A stretch of 64,000 nucleotides of DNA, taken from NCBI GenBank assembly GCA_007449985.2, contig VIIQ02000581.1, forward strand, positions 992,001-1,056,000. The letters are read 5' to 3'. Every line of letters begins with the position of its first letter. Position 1 is the first letter of the stretch. Source of the DNA: Desmodesmus armatus (lineage: Eukaryota; Chlorophyta; Chlorophyceae; Sphaeropleales; Scenedesmaceae). Below the pieces are notes generated by a model. The model ran no database searches. It was not told where the DNA came from and worked only from the letters and a program-made list of their open reading frames with translations. The translations under genes were made by a program, and so were the position numbers. Positions 1 through 12,168 of this stretch are shown in pieces.

Positions 1-141
1 CTTCAAACAAGTAAATAAATGGGTAGGACAACAGCAGCTGAGTCTGCTCCTGCTTTGCATCGCCATAGATACCACCGCTGGGTGCTTGCTGTGCTGCGAC
101 GCTCTCAGCTGGCTCGCCTGCTTCAGTCATGAACAGAACCT

Positions 142-173
<32 letters not shown>

Positions 174-1423
174 CATTCATGAGGAGCACACACAGTCAAT
201 TGGCCTGGCGGTACAACCGCTATTAGCCACTGTGCCACAGCCTGTGACCTCGATGGTATTCACAAGCAAGGGTAGCGGCACTACCGACTGCAAGTACTCA
301 GTAATGTACATGCGCATGGGGCCGGTAGGGACTCTCTGCAGGCTGTGCTACAGAAGCCCACAACCATGGGACACAGGTCACAAGAATTTGCAGCAGCCTG
401 AGTGAAGCGAGCAGTGGTCATGTGCAGTGACGGTCATGTGCCACTGAGTGGTATGAGATCACAACTCAAGGGTGCACCGTGCCAGGTCAAAATTGGCAAA
501 CTTTGTCAAAGTTTGACAGCAATCAGTTAGCACCTCGTGTGGGTTCTCCACCCTGACGCCATATGTGCCGTCCAGCAACAGCTTGAAGTTGGGTTCAATC
601 ACAGCCAGCTGCTGGCCCTTGGGGAACATGGCCTGTGCACTTGCCAGGCCTGCCTTGGTGGTGGCCCATGGCATCAGACCTGGCACATTGTAGATGTGTA
701 CCTGCATGGAGGCCAACACAAGCATGTCGGCAGCTGGATGCCAACACATCTGAAGATGCATTGTGCATGCTGTGGCAGCCGCGCGGCTGCAGCACGCTTA
801 CCATCTGTGTGTCATGCAGTCTGTGCCTTGCCCCCGCCCCGCCCGGGGGGGGGGGGGGGGGGGGAGGTGGGGGTGGGCCCGGGTGGGTTGGGGGGGGGGG
901 GGGGTGCGCTGCCTGACAGTACATGCATCACGCGCAACTGCCTGGAGCGAAGCCAATGCAGGGCTGACTACTTTCAAAAGGGAATGGGGGACATCATGCC
1001 CAGTTTGTGCTCGCCGGCCTGAGGACCAGCTTGCCCCTGCTGGCAGTCCCTGATCTTGCACATTCCAAGCACACTGAGTTGCCTGCGTACCTTCACGACA
1101 TCTCCAGCTTCGTCCTGCAGCACTGTCTGCACGCTCTGCGTCTTGATGGCGTCTGTTACGAGCCTGACTTTCAGCACGCTGCCGCGATGTGTGACCCCTA
1201 CAACCAGGTCATCAATGAGGATGCTGGAGCACAACTCCAAAGGGCAGGCAGCCACAAAGTTGGTTTTTTGGGTTGCTACGTTTGCGATGTGCCCGCAGGG
1301 GCCTTCACGAAGGTCCCGCTTCAACTCCAACAGCGCCGATCTGTGCTCTGCCAACGTCTGAGCTTTTGTGCGCCTTTCCCCATAAGCAGCTTGAGATCCC
1401 CCAACGCGATTGAAAGGAAACAT
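1..1423 (-). CDS. TPR/SET-domain-type protein, N-terminal part (partial at left edge)
   Basis: Three exons are seen on the minus strand: 1091-1423, 534-701 and 1-139, the last running off the window. All junctions are phase 0 with GT donors and AG acceptors. The first exon starts at the ATG at 1423 and has a charged stretch followed by a region rich in small and aliphatic residues. Exon 2 carries a FPKGQQLAVIEPNFKL-type block followed by GVRVENPHE; exon 3 continues VLFMTEAGEP. This order (charged helix, a VLQDEAGDVVKV-like strand, LYN-like strand, 'FPKG..L.IKEPY.K', 'GIRVD.P.D') is what I recall from the N-terminal module of plant proteins that combine TPR repeats with a SET domain. Neither TPR nor SET is inside the window, so the assignment rests on this module only. 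The acceptor of exon 3 lies directly after ten CTG units. The upstream start is the first in-frame ATG after the exon opens; a further 5' exon cannot be excluded. Confidence 0.5.
142..174. repeat. (CAG)10 / (CTG)10 tract at a 3' splice site
   Basis: About ten uninterrupted CAG units on the plus strand. On the minus strand, the sense strand of the TPR/SET-type gene, this is a (CTG)10 run ending directly at the AG acceptor of its third exon, where a pyrimidine tract would normally lie. Confidence 0.85.
841..904. repeat. Poly-G tracts in intron
   Basis: Two runs of about 20 and 16 G, separated by G-rich sequence, in intron 1 of the TPR/SET-type gene (C-rich on its sense strand). Confidence 0.8.
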
Positions 1424-2711
1424 GGTGCAGCATAATGTGGCTATTGGTGAGGACGCGCTGTGAGGTGACGATGCATTGGTTGCCGCGAGCCATCCGGGGC
1501 ACGGATAGATTAAATAGACATGCACACAATTTAACCGCTTGAGAAGAGCTGCGCACACAAAGCAGCATGTTTTTGGGTTGATATATGAGCAATACAACCG
1601 GCAGAGTGGCAAGGTATATTGCACTATGCCCGGCTGCACCTGTGCCTGCACAAGTGCATCAGTCCTGATCCGTGGCCATGGACGGCGATGGCCTGCACTT
1701 GCCTGCAGCATGACTGCATTGCTATTATACAGCGCCAGTTTATAAGTGTGTACCCAATACTTCTTGTACCCAACACCACACAAGATGCGGAGAGAGAGGT
1801 GTGTACAGGTGTGTACAGGTGCAGCGCAGCCATAGTAGCACACTGTTTCACCCATATTGTCAAGCAGCAAAGCAAGTCACGTGCACCAACGCGGCCGATA
1901 AAGCTGTGAATAAGCACTCTGCTGCATCAGTCCAATCCCTCGGGACAATAAGTCTATCTGCGCTTGCAAGTTCAGCAGAATACCTGTACAGTGCAGGTGT
2001 CCATGAAACCTTTCATGGCTTCAGTGCTACCATGGCCAGCCCAGCTTCAACGTTTTTAGGTGAAGTACGCAGTTATTCTGGGTATTTGAGAGCGGATGCC
2101 GTGCACCGGTTGCTTGGCCCAGGGCATAGTGGCGGGAACCCTCTTTCCTTGATACACATGATCACATTGCACGAAGCAATGCAGTTGCATTATGCGCGGT
2201 AGACTATTGATGCTTTTATTCCGAAGCAGTCCTTGATTGTTGACGATCACGTTCACACCACAAGGACTTCGGAGAAAGACCTTCAGACCTTTAGGTGAGG
2301 CCTGGTGACACCACAATATGTTGCAGAGCGCATGGACTGTTACTCAATCGAGATACATGCAGTTGATGCAACACGACCTAGCACTATCAACACTGCATCT
2401 CAACGATCCCGCAGTTGGAGTGCCCCGTTCAGTTGATGGCCATCATATATGATTTTGAAGGGGGAAAGTAATGTTTTCAAAAGCGTGCTTTACATCCGAA
2501 GCCTCAGCTGCTGTTGGCTGGACTCTGCTTGCTGTTCTAGACGCTCATATCAACAACCGTGCTATCAAACAAAACATATGTGTGTATAGCAGTCTTTCAG
2601 CGTCATGACACGTGGCAAGCCAGCTGCCGGTGCACGCAGCAATGTTGCCCGCCAATGTGAATCGCACGCTGTTTTGTTTTTATGCAGGCCTTCATTCCAC
2701 CTCGACCGCGA
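1424..2711. other. Intergenic, divergent promoter region
   Basis: Lies between the minus-strand TPR/SET-type gene and the plus-strand AP2-like gene, so it should hold both promoters. No coding family was recognised in any frame. A good acceptor (TTTTTATGCAG) at 2677-2687 shows that the AP2-like transcript probably has an upstream, perhaps non-coding, exon here; its donor was not identified. Confidence 0.5.
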
Positions 2712-4392
<1,681 letters not shown>

Positions 4393-4441
4393 GAGGCCAT
4401 AGCTAGGGGGCATGGGGTGGGTGGTGGCATTTTGGTTTTGG

Positions 4442-4640
4442 AGACAGGGCAGGCTGCCGTCATCTTTCCTGACTCCTCCTATGATGCCACTGACCTGGAG
4501 GATGCCTCTAAGTACATCCGATGCATTCAGGGGCCGCGTTCAGCAGCAGCAGCAGCAGCAGCAGCAGCGGCGGCAGCTGCGGCTGTGCTGGGGTGCGCAT
4601 TGGGGAGCTGTGATCCCCTCTGAGTGCCAGAGGCCAGAGG
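4442..4640 (+). repeat. Partial duplicate of AP2-like exon 2
   Basis: Imperfect direct copy, offset about 246 bp, of 4197-4395. It still encodes AAVIFPDSSYDATDLEDAS followed by a CAG run in another frame (poly-Ala), and ends in the same GATCCCCTCTG sequence. It lies just after the predicted stop at 4390-4392 and has no clear acceptor of its own. Confidence 0.85.
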
Positions 4641-7253
4641 TGCTGGATAAGGGTTGGGTGGTGCGCATGATGTGTTGCTGTTGAGGAACCATTTGGTGCA
4701 CGCGTTGGTTGCGATGCAGTGCAGTTTGCTCGGGGGCTCATGGGAAGTTTGGGGGAGTCTGATTGTGGAGACTATAAAGGTGTGGCGGCACCCCTGCGGA
4801 TGTCATATCATCCGATGACTGGTAGTGGAATCATATGGTGCACGTTGTGGTTGACATGGTGCAGTACGCCTGGGTGGTCTTTGAGAGTTTTGGCGAGTCT
4901 GCTCTGTAGTCATGTTAGTCAGCAGCAGCACTAGGTCATGGGCAGGACAGATGCCGTGCATGTGATGTGTGTTGCAGCTGTGGCAAAGGTTGAGAAGGGG
5001 GGGGGGTGAGTCTGTGAGTTGCTGCGATCAGGATGAATAAAGCTGTCTTGGTGTGGGGGTTAGACCGTGGTGCACAAATTGCAAGGGATGTTGGATAGGG
5101 TTGTGGGCGTGCTTTGACAGGATGGTGCGCGTGCTTTGGGCGCCTTTGGGGAAGGAAAAGGAGGTTGGGGGGACCTTGGGGGCCAAGAGGAGTGATGTTA
5201 CATCTGCAGTGGTCTGTGCGGACAGTGCACTAGGGGTGTGATGGGTTGCATGGGAACTTGGCTTCAGGCTGGGGTTCTGTAGGGTTGTGTGCTGTTTACA
5301 TATTACGACAGGTTGGATGTGTTGCTGCGTGCTGGTGGCTGCTTTTTGAGCAGGAGAGGACAGCCACTGAGAGGCTGGTCGAGCGGAGTAAGTGCAAATG
5401 TAGCAAGGGGGCAGCGGCGCCCTGTTGCTGCCATAAATCAGATGGGGACAAGAGGCGTCAGCCTTGGGGGTCTGCTGTCTATCAGGTGGTCTTGCCTTCC
5501 GAAGGCTGCAAGGCGCCCAAGGCCAATAATGTGTGATGTGGTGTTCATGGTGAGGTGCATTCACATGACTTGGTGCAGCACAACCTACCTTTTCTAAATG
5601 TGGTACCAACCTACCTTGGCCGTCGTTGTGGGAAGCCATTTGGTGGCTGCACTGCGTCAGTGCTGTGCTGGGGGGGTGTGGGCTGCGCTGCGAGGTGCAA
5701 GGCTGCTGTGCCTCTGATCGGCCTAGCCACCAGCACCGAGTGCTGGGCATAAACTTCATCAGTTGGTGTATGTTTGCCAGTGCTGTATCGGCTGGTAGGG
5801 ATGTCACTGAGGCCTGTTTTTACGTGGGGTGCAGTGTTGTTTGTGGTTGCAAGGCACGTGTATATGGTGAGGACGTGCAAGAGCGTGTTGTGCAGCAGTG
5901 GCGGCACAGACCGTGGCAGACTGTGCCTAGTGAATGTGACACCTGCTTCACCAGGACTCAGTCCTGCACTGAGTGTCACAAGCAGGGCGCCGCGGCAGCC
6001 GCTGTGAGTAGCTCGATCTGATGAAGGCTCAAGACAATGATGGTGATGATGTTCCGATGGCAGCATCTTGTGTGCTGAGTAGTTTAGCTGCAGTGCACGC
6101 CCGCTCACTACGACCCAGCACAGCAAATACCACTACTACTACTTTACTGGATCAGGGCCTCGCCTGATCGCCCTTTCAGGAGCCAAACAAGAAATACACA
6201 GCCAGCTGCCTGCTCTGACAGCGCTCTACTGGCCAGCAGGTTGCTAGCTCTGGTGGCCAACAGCATTGCCAAGTGGGGCAATGCCGACATCATCACCCTA
6301 TGCATACAAGAAGCTCAACCTGTGAAGTTGCCAATTGTTAGCAACCCTCAGTGACTCACTGATCATGATGATCAACCTACCATTGTCAACTCTCAAAGCT
6401 TCGCACATCGGCCACACACAGACCCACGACACATTTGTGTGCGCATATGTGCGCGCACCCAAACTTTCATGTCGAACGGTACAGTCAATACTCAGCATGC
6501 ACAGGTTGAACACCCAGTCGCCACCCATCAGTCACTGGTTCACTTTGTTTCAGAACCACAACACACTCAGCACTTCTGGCATGCTTGCATCACGTATCCC
6601 ACCATACTTTTCAACAGGGACAGCGCCAATCAGGCTCCTCAATACTGGTAACAGCCCTTTTGTTGACACTGTCGGACAGCACAGACAGGCTGCCGCTCAC
6701 ACTGACCAAGCCACCTCAGCAGCCACATTGTGCTTTTGTTCACGGGCGCAAATATGTGTGATGGCTGCATGCCGCCACACTTTAGGTCTGCTGCCCTCCC
6801 CATGCTGCATTGAGCCGCTGCATTGATGCCCCCACAGTTCCCCAACACCAAGGTGACACTTATTGCCCGGCAGCACAGTGTCAAACAGCCACTGCTCCGC
6901 ACCACCACGAGCATGTATGCTTCACGGCACTGCCGCTAATGACCCTATGCCTTACACATTGGCAACACACCAATGTACTACAGCGGCTGCCAGCAAGGTG
7001 ACCTTGCTCCACCAGCTGTCGTATGATTTGCAACCTCACTCACTCCCCATGTAAAAATACCATGTTCGTAGCACCCAATGCTCACTGCCAGTAACGGTAT
7101 AGTATATCCTCTAAACAGCCACTGATAGAGGCCAGTGGCCACCACCGTGCACCAGCAGCAACTTGCTGGGTGAGCCACTTGTTTGCACACTCAAGGGTGA
7201 CATGTGTGCAAGCGCTTTGCGACGGTGCGGCAGATCACATACACCTGTGCTGG
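4641..7253. other. Intergenic, no gene recognised
   Basis: Between the AP2-like gene and the 3' end of the collagen-like gene. Open frames on both strands (for example minus 5028-5807 and plus 5626-6021) show no family similarity, no repeated domain and no coherent splice structure. A CTA microsatellite lies near 6130-6145. Confidence 0.4.
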
Positions 7254-9825
7254 TCACACACATGCACTGCTTACTTGCAGCGTCACAAATGAAGCATTAC
7301 CATTCCCTATGTTCAAGAACCTGCAGCGACAACGAGAGGGGAAAGGGACATCCTCTGCAGGACCAACCATGACCAGAGCAATTCGAGCAGGTGCGGCCCC
7401 GTCACCCAAATCTGATGTGCATCCGCAAGACACCACATTGGGGCTGCTTGCTGGGCAAGGTTCAGAGAAGGAGTCTTTGGCTTCTCCAGGACCAAACGTC
7501 TCTGTTACCCTGATCCGCTGCCACGTTGGGATTGGGCCACGCGGTCCCTCGATTCCATCTTTGCCGTCCTGGCCTGGAGGACCAGCAGGGCCTGTGGGGC
7601 CTTCGATGCCGGGTGGGCCTGTAGGGCCTCGGATGCCAGGTGGGCCTGACGACCCAGTCTCTCCCCGGGGACCTTGGGGTCCTGGGGGACCTTGGCAATT
7701 GTCAATGCAAGCATGCAAAAAAGCAGACAAAACAGATCAGGCCAAGATAGTCAACTAGCCACTGGTCAAAATTGCACCTGAACACATGGTGCAGGACGGT
7801 GCCACCAGGATGGCATCCTGGCTTTGCAGATGGTGCTGCAAGGCTAGCGTGGGACTGAGCATCGGTACAGGCCAAACACACGATTTGTACACTTCAGGTC
7901 CATATTCACTCTTCGGCAGGAGGCCTCCTAGGGCTGTGGATGGGATCAGCAGTGGCAGGGTTTGCCGCTTCCTGCGCATGCCACTTGTCAAGTACGTCAG
8001 GGTCACAATGTGCACAATCACAGCTCTGGAGACCTGGGCCTCAGGAGCCTGAGCGTCACAAACCTGGAGCTCCGTCCTGACCATCTTCACCCGGTGGGCC
8101 CGGAGGTCCCGGTGGCCCCGGGGGGCAGTTCGTACAGTCCTGCATGATGACGCGCAACGACCTCAATTTTCCGGATGTCTTATGGACTTCAAAACAAATC
8201 CAAGCGGGCTGCAGCAATCGCAAAGTCCTTACAGACATCCGGAGTGAAGTTCTGGACATGAAACCGTTCATGGGTTGCAGACTGCAACTCGCAGTTGACA
8301 GTCACCCTGCCAACTAGTCTTACCGGTATCTGTCGTTCCTCTGGTTCACACGGCAGGATGGAAGGCAGGCATCTGTCGTTGCCCATCTTGCCTTTCCCCG
8401 TGCCGCATGTAGACAAGGCGACCAAAGGCGGTTGTGCAGTGATGACAGGCTTTGACGTGGTGCCAGTAGGGCACAGCTGGCAGGCATTAGGGCTCAGAGC
8501 GGTGGACCCATAGCCTGCAACAAGCAAATAATGACACACGTATTGTGTTTGCCGTACTGCCTGTTGATTCAAGATAGAATTAGGGTGACAAATCACGCAA
8601 TGGTTTGGAGGTACTGCCTTCCCCGACACATGGTGAGGGCTTCACAACAGTCCGTATGCAGGCGCAGTTCACATGCATGCATGTTTGATGCATGGCGGCA
8701 ACTAGAACCAACCCAGAGAGCCTGCTGACGTGTGCTAGCGCTGGCAGCACACTGCACGGTGGCATGCCAGGGTAAGACATGGTTTCTTCACAGCATTTTG
8801 GCTTACCTGGGGCGCATACACACTGTTGGATGCTTATACCCCCTCGGTAGCCCCCCTCGGTGACGTGAGGAAAGCACTGCCCCTACAGCGAGTGCAGGGC
8901 TGCATTGTGCCGCCAGGACCAAACGTCCCTGGCTGGCATTCTGAACACATGCCGCCTCCAGCACGGTTGGGGTTAGCCCCAAAACCAGGAGGGCAACCTG
9001 GCACAGGCAGAGTGTTGTGCAGCAAATCAGTAAGGCTTAGTCAAGGCCACAATTTAGTATTCAGTGTGCAGCTGAACCGCAATGAAAGCCTTGAAGTGTT
9101 CCAGCAGAGCTTCTCGCAAGCCGCATTTTATCTGCCCCCAGCAGCTTCGGTCAGTTGCATGATGTGCAATCATGAAGAAAGATCCCATAAATGACGCTGT
9201 AAAACAACAAGAATTTCCTGTGTCCAGTCTCACCGCATTCTGAAGCACCAGCCGCGACTGTGACCAAGCCTGCAGGGCAGGGCAAGCACTCCTGTGCACC
9301 GCCAGGGTTGTAAAAGTTGCGCGGGCATGGCCCGCAGACATCGCCGGCACTGGCTCGACCCTGGCCCGGACCACAGCCTGCACAGCACGGCACACAGCAC
9401 ACAGCACAGATCAAAGCACACCACAGCGCAGGATGCCACGTCGCTCAAGTTGTGGTGAGATGTCAAGCGGAGGGTTTCAAAAAGGTGCAGCATGCGTGCG
9501 GTCTCTGAACCCAGCCAGTGGGGTACAGTGCACTGAACACCACACCGTGTAGGTGTTGTTCGCCATCTGTGCGCACTGCTGTCCTGGTCTGCTCATGCCA
9601 TAACTGCTGTTGTTGCTGTCAAGGATGCTGCTATGGCTCTGTTCAAGTCTCTTCACCTGCAAGCAGCAGCAGCAGCAGCTGCTGCTGCTATCACTGCACT
9701 CGGTGCTGCTGTAGCTGTGGCACTCCCAAACGTCAGCAAATGGGTGCGTTTACATTGACTGGCCGCTGCTTTGGCTCTTAGATTGCCCACTTCAGCAGCT
9801 GCTAGATTGGCTCCTGCAGTTGGCA

Positions 9826-9858
<33 letters not shown>

Positions 9859-10663
9859 TGGCGGCTGTTGCTGCTAGCATGGCTGTTGACAGCTGTGCAA
9901 CTGTCCTGCAACTCTCACCTGATATGGGTACCGTGGGGCTCACAAAACCCGGGTTGAAGCACACTTGGTTGATTGCAGTTAGCCCCGTGATGCCTCCTAC
10001 TGTTATGCACTGCCCAGCCATTGCTGACAGCGGTGCGGGCTGGGTGTTTGCTGTGGAGGTGCATACAGCACCAGGAGCATCCGGCGCTCCACACACCAGC
10101 GCACCACCTGCTGCTGAAAACGTGATGCCTGCAATGCCGCCGCCTCTTGAGCACACCCGCACGTTTAGGATCTCGTCCCCAGGTGCAAGGCTGTACACCA
10201 TCTGTGTAGTGCCGGGGATGTCTCCTGTGTTGCAGAGGGATGTGGTCCCTCCCTCTGTGCTTTCAAGGCTGAGGTCAAGAACCTCTTGGGTGCTGTCAAG
10301 GGTCAAGCAGCTCACTGAGATGACCATGCCTGTCTGTGGGCCACATGTTGAGCCAATCGCCTGCTGCAGCAGCTGACGCCGCCAGCTGCCACTGGCACGG
10401 AGGGTTGCATTTGGCGACAGGGCGAGCGAGCCTGCACGAAAGGGTGGATTCTGTACTATCAGGTTCGCTTTGAGTTGGAGTTTTTGGAGGAGCCACAGAC
10501 ACTGCCTCTGGTTACAGAGGCAGCCAAACTGTGCAAACCGTTCACAGCAGTATCCCATGCAGTCAGAACCTCCCCGCCCTCATCTGACCTCACCTGCTAA
10601 GGTTCTGAAGCAAAAGATCACAATCGTGATGATAACAAAAGGCTTCAACCCCAGGATCTTCAT
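7254..10663 (-). CDS. Secreted Cys-rich, collagen-like matrix protein
   Basis: Exons seen: 10594-10663, 9657-10431, 9234-9377, 8807-8997, about 8214-8514, 8064-8139, 7254-7690. Exon 1 encodes a signal peptide (ATG 10663; MKILGLKP, then a hydrophobic stretch). Exon 2 gives a secreted domain with spaced Cys and two poly-Ala runs. Exons 3-5 carry Cys repeats of the GCC2/GCC3 or ephrin-receptor-like kind ([45 protein letters not shown]). Exons 6-7 encode Gly-X-Y collagen repeats ([16 protein letters not shown]; then about 15 triplets including [10 protein letters not shown]). A Cys-containing C-terminal domain ends VSSACV-stop at 7254. It is probably an extracellular matrix or cell-wall protein. 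Two points are open: phases at the exon 2/3 join do not match, so a small exon may be missing around 9400-9650, and exon 4 appears one base short near 8839-8856. The exact end of exon 5 is uncertain. Confidence 0.75.
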
Positions 10664-11411
10664 TGATGGTCCTGACAGGCTGTTCGCTGCAGGTGTACAC
10701 CATGAATAGGTACTGCTGCTCCTCGCTGTCCCACAGCACCGACTGCAGTCCGATTGGCAGGGATTTATAATTTTTTTGAGAACCATAATTATCAATATAC
10801 AATGACTTGGAATCTGCCCCTGCAACGCTGGACCCCACTCTGCCAAACTATAGACGAAGCAGGGGTAGCAGTGCGTATGAGGCAACCAACATCGCAAACA
10901 TCGTGGGTTTATTCTGAACGCATGGAGACAGACGCACAACTGGCAAGCGCCCATACTGCGTAGCAACTCGAATCACTGTACTGGATGCCCAGTACAAGCG
11001 TGTGTCTCAACGAAGCAACCTCAACACACAACGATTGTCATCATTGTGTACATACTAATCTGTCTCAACAGAAGGAGGAAGCAAGTAGCAGCTGTGTACT
11101 CGTCCTGCGCGCGCATGGTGGCTCTGCAGCAGCTGCTGCAGAGCCACCTGCAGGCTCTGTGCATGTAATGCAAAGTGGTAGAGTCCTAAGTGCATCCTGA
11201 TTGGCAAGTAAATTTGAAAGTGGAAACTTTGAAGCGGCTTCTGTAGCCCAAACTTGTGTGATCAAATCATGGGCAGCTGTGGGGCGATGACAGGTCTGTC
11301 TGCTGTGATCCAAACAGTACTGTTGTCCAAACCGACGAATTTGTTGATTGCGAGGACGACTTGTCAGATGTTCTTCTTCATGCTTTTGACGCTGTTCTGG
11401 AGGTGCCTGGT

Positions 11412-11499
11412 TTCTTTCCTGGTCCCCCATGAGCCTCTGGCTCCCTTGTGGGTTGCTCAGCTTTTGCTGAGCCAATTACTGTAACTGTAACTGTAACAA
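11412..11499 (-). repeat. Dispersed repeat with hairpin, copy 1
   Basis: Read on the minus strand this contains TTACAGTAATTG, then CTCAGCAAAAGCTGAG (a perfect hairpin), then CAACCCACAAGGGAGCCAGAG and GGCTCATG. Related copies lie at 23604-23652 and 45702-45742 on the plus strand. Confidence 0.7.
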
Positions 11500-11984
11500 A
11501 CCGTAATGTTGTCCACTAGTGTCCAGACCGTCTGAGACCTGCGCAGGTCTGTGTGCATGCACACTCGTCTACCCAGTGCACCGTTCTGATGGAGAGCTGC
11601 ACCCCGCCACACTGTACTGTTGCTGCACCCCGTGTGGACAAAACCAGTACATGCGCAGCACGCAGCGCTTGCTGCCCATGCAGCTTTATCGACCAGATGC
11701 ACGAGATGCAGCTGCCACGTGTCAGCATTACATAAGCACAATCGCCAATGTATTCCCAGTGGGCAGCACCAAGCTTATTGCAGGAGAGACAGTAGATTCC
11801 CGAGCATGTGTTGAAGCTGAAGATACCGAAAGTGCATCTGGCCTGAGCTAAGCCATTGGGCATGCCCGAGCAGTTGCACTTGCTGTTGTGTTGGCAGAAG
11901 CTGGACCGGACGTACGCGTATTTGCCCAAAACGTACAAACGATTAAAGTACAAATTGTGTGCGTTATGCGGCTTTTGTCCACCG

Positions 11985-11992
11985 TGACGTCA
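11985..11992. promoter_or_regulatory. CRE/bZIP-type palindrome TGACGTCA
   Basis: Perfect 8-bp palindrome 177 bp upstream of the ATG at 12169, within CCGTGACGTCATC. TGACGTCA is the classical bZIP (CREB/ATF, plant TGA) site. Its use here is inferred from position only. Confidence 0.35.
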
Positions 11993-12168
11993 TCTCCGGG
12001 GCGGCCGAGGCCCGTCCGAGGAATGCGTCATACATGACCGCATCGCACCGTTGAATCAAAAGGCTCCCCCATACCTCCAAGAAGGAGCATCAATCCCAAT
12101 TCACATCCGTATTGTTTCTCCTACACGTCAACAACAATTCACAACAGCAACTAAGCAAAACCGTAGTC

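Larger units (their letters stand above)
10664..12168. other. Intergenic between divergent genes
   Basis: Separates the 5' ends of the collagen-like gene (minus) and the organelle-targeted gene (plus). It contains a copy of a dispersed repeat (11412-11499) and a CRE-like palindrome at 11985. A Cys-rich minus frame at 11516-11953 has no splice or start support and was not called. Confidence 0.45.

Noticed and set aside
5028..5807. 259-codon minus-strand frame
   Set aside because: Ser/Thr/His-rich composition from low-complexity DNA, no family, no splice context; a long frame can occur by chance in this DNA.
7204..7758. Pro/Gly-rich plus-strand frame
   Set aside because: It is the antisense of the collagen-like exon.
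11516..11953. Cys-rich minus frame as an extra exon set of the collagen-like gene
   Set aside because: The gene already has a signal-peptide start at 10663; this frame lacks a start/donor arrangement and Cys-rich frames are common in TGC-rich DNA.
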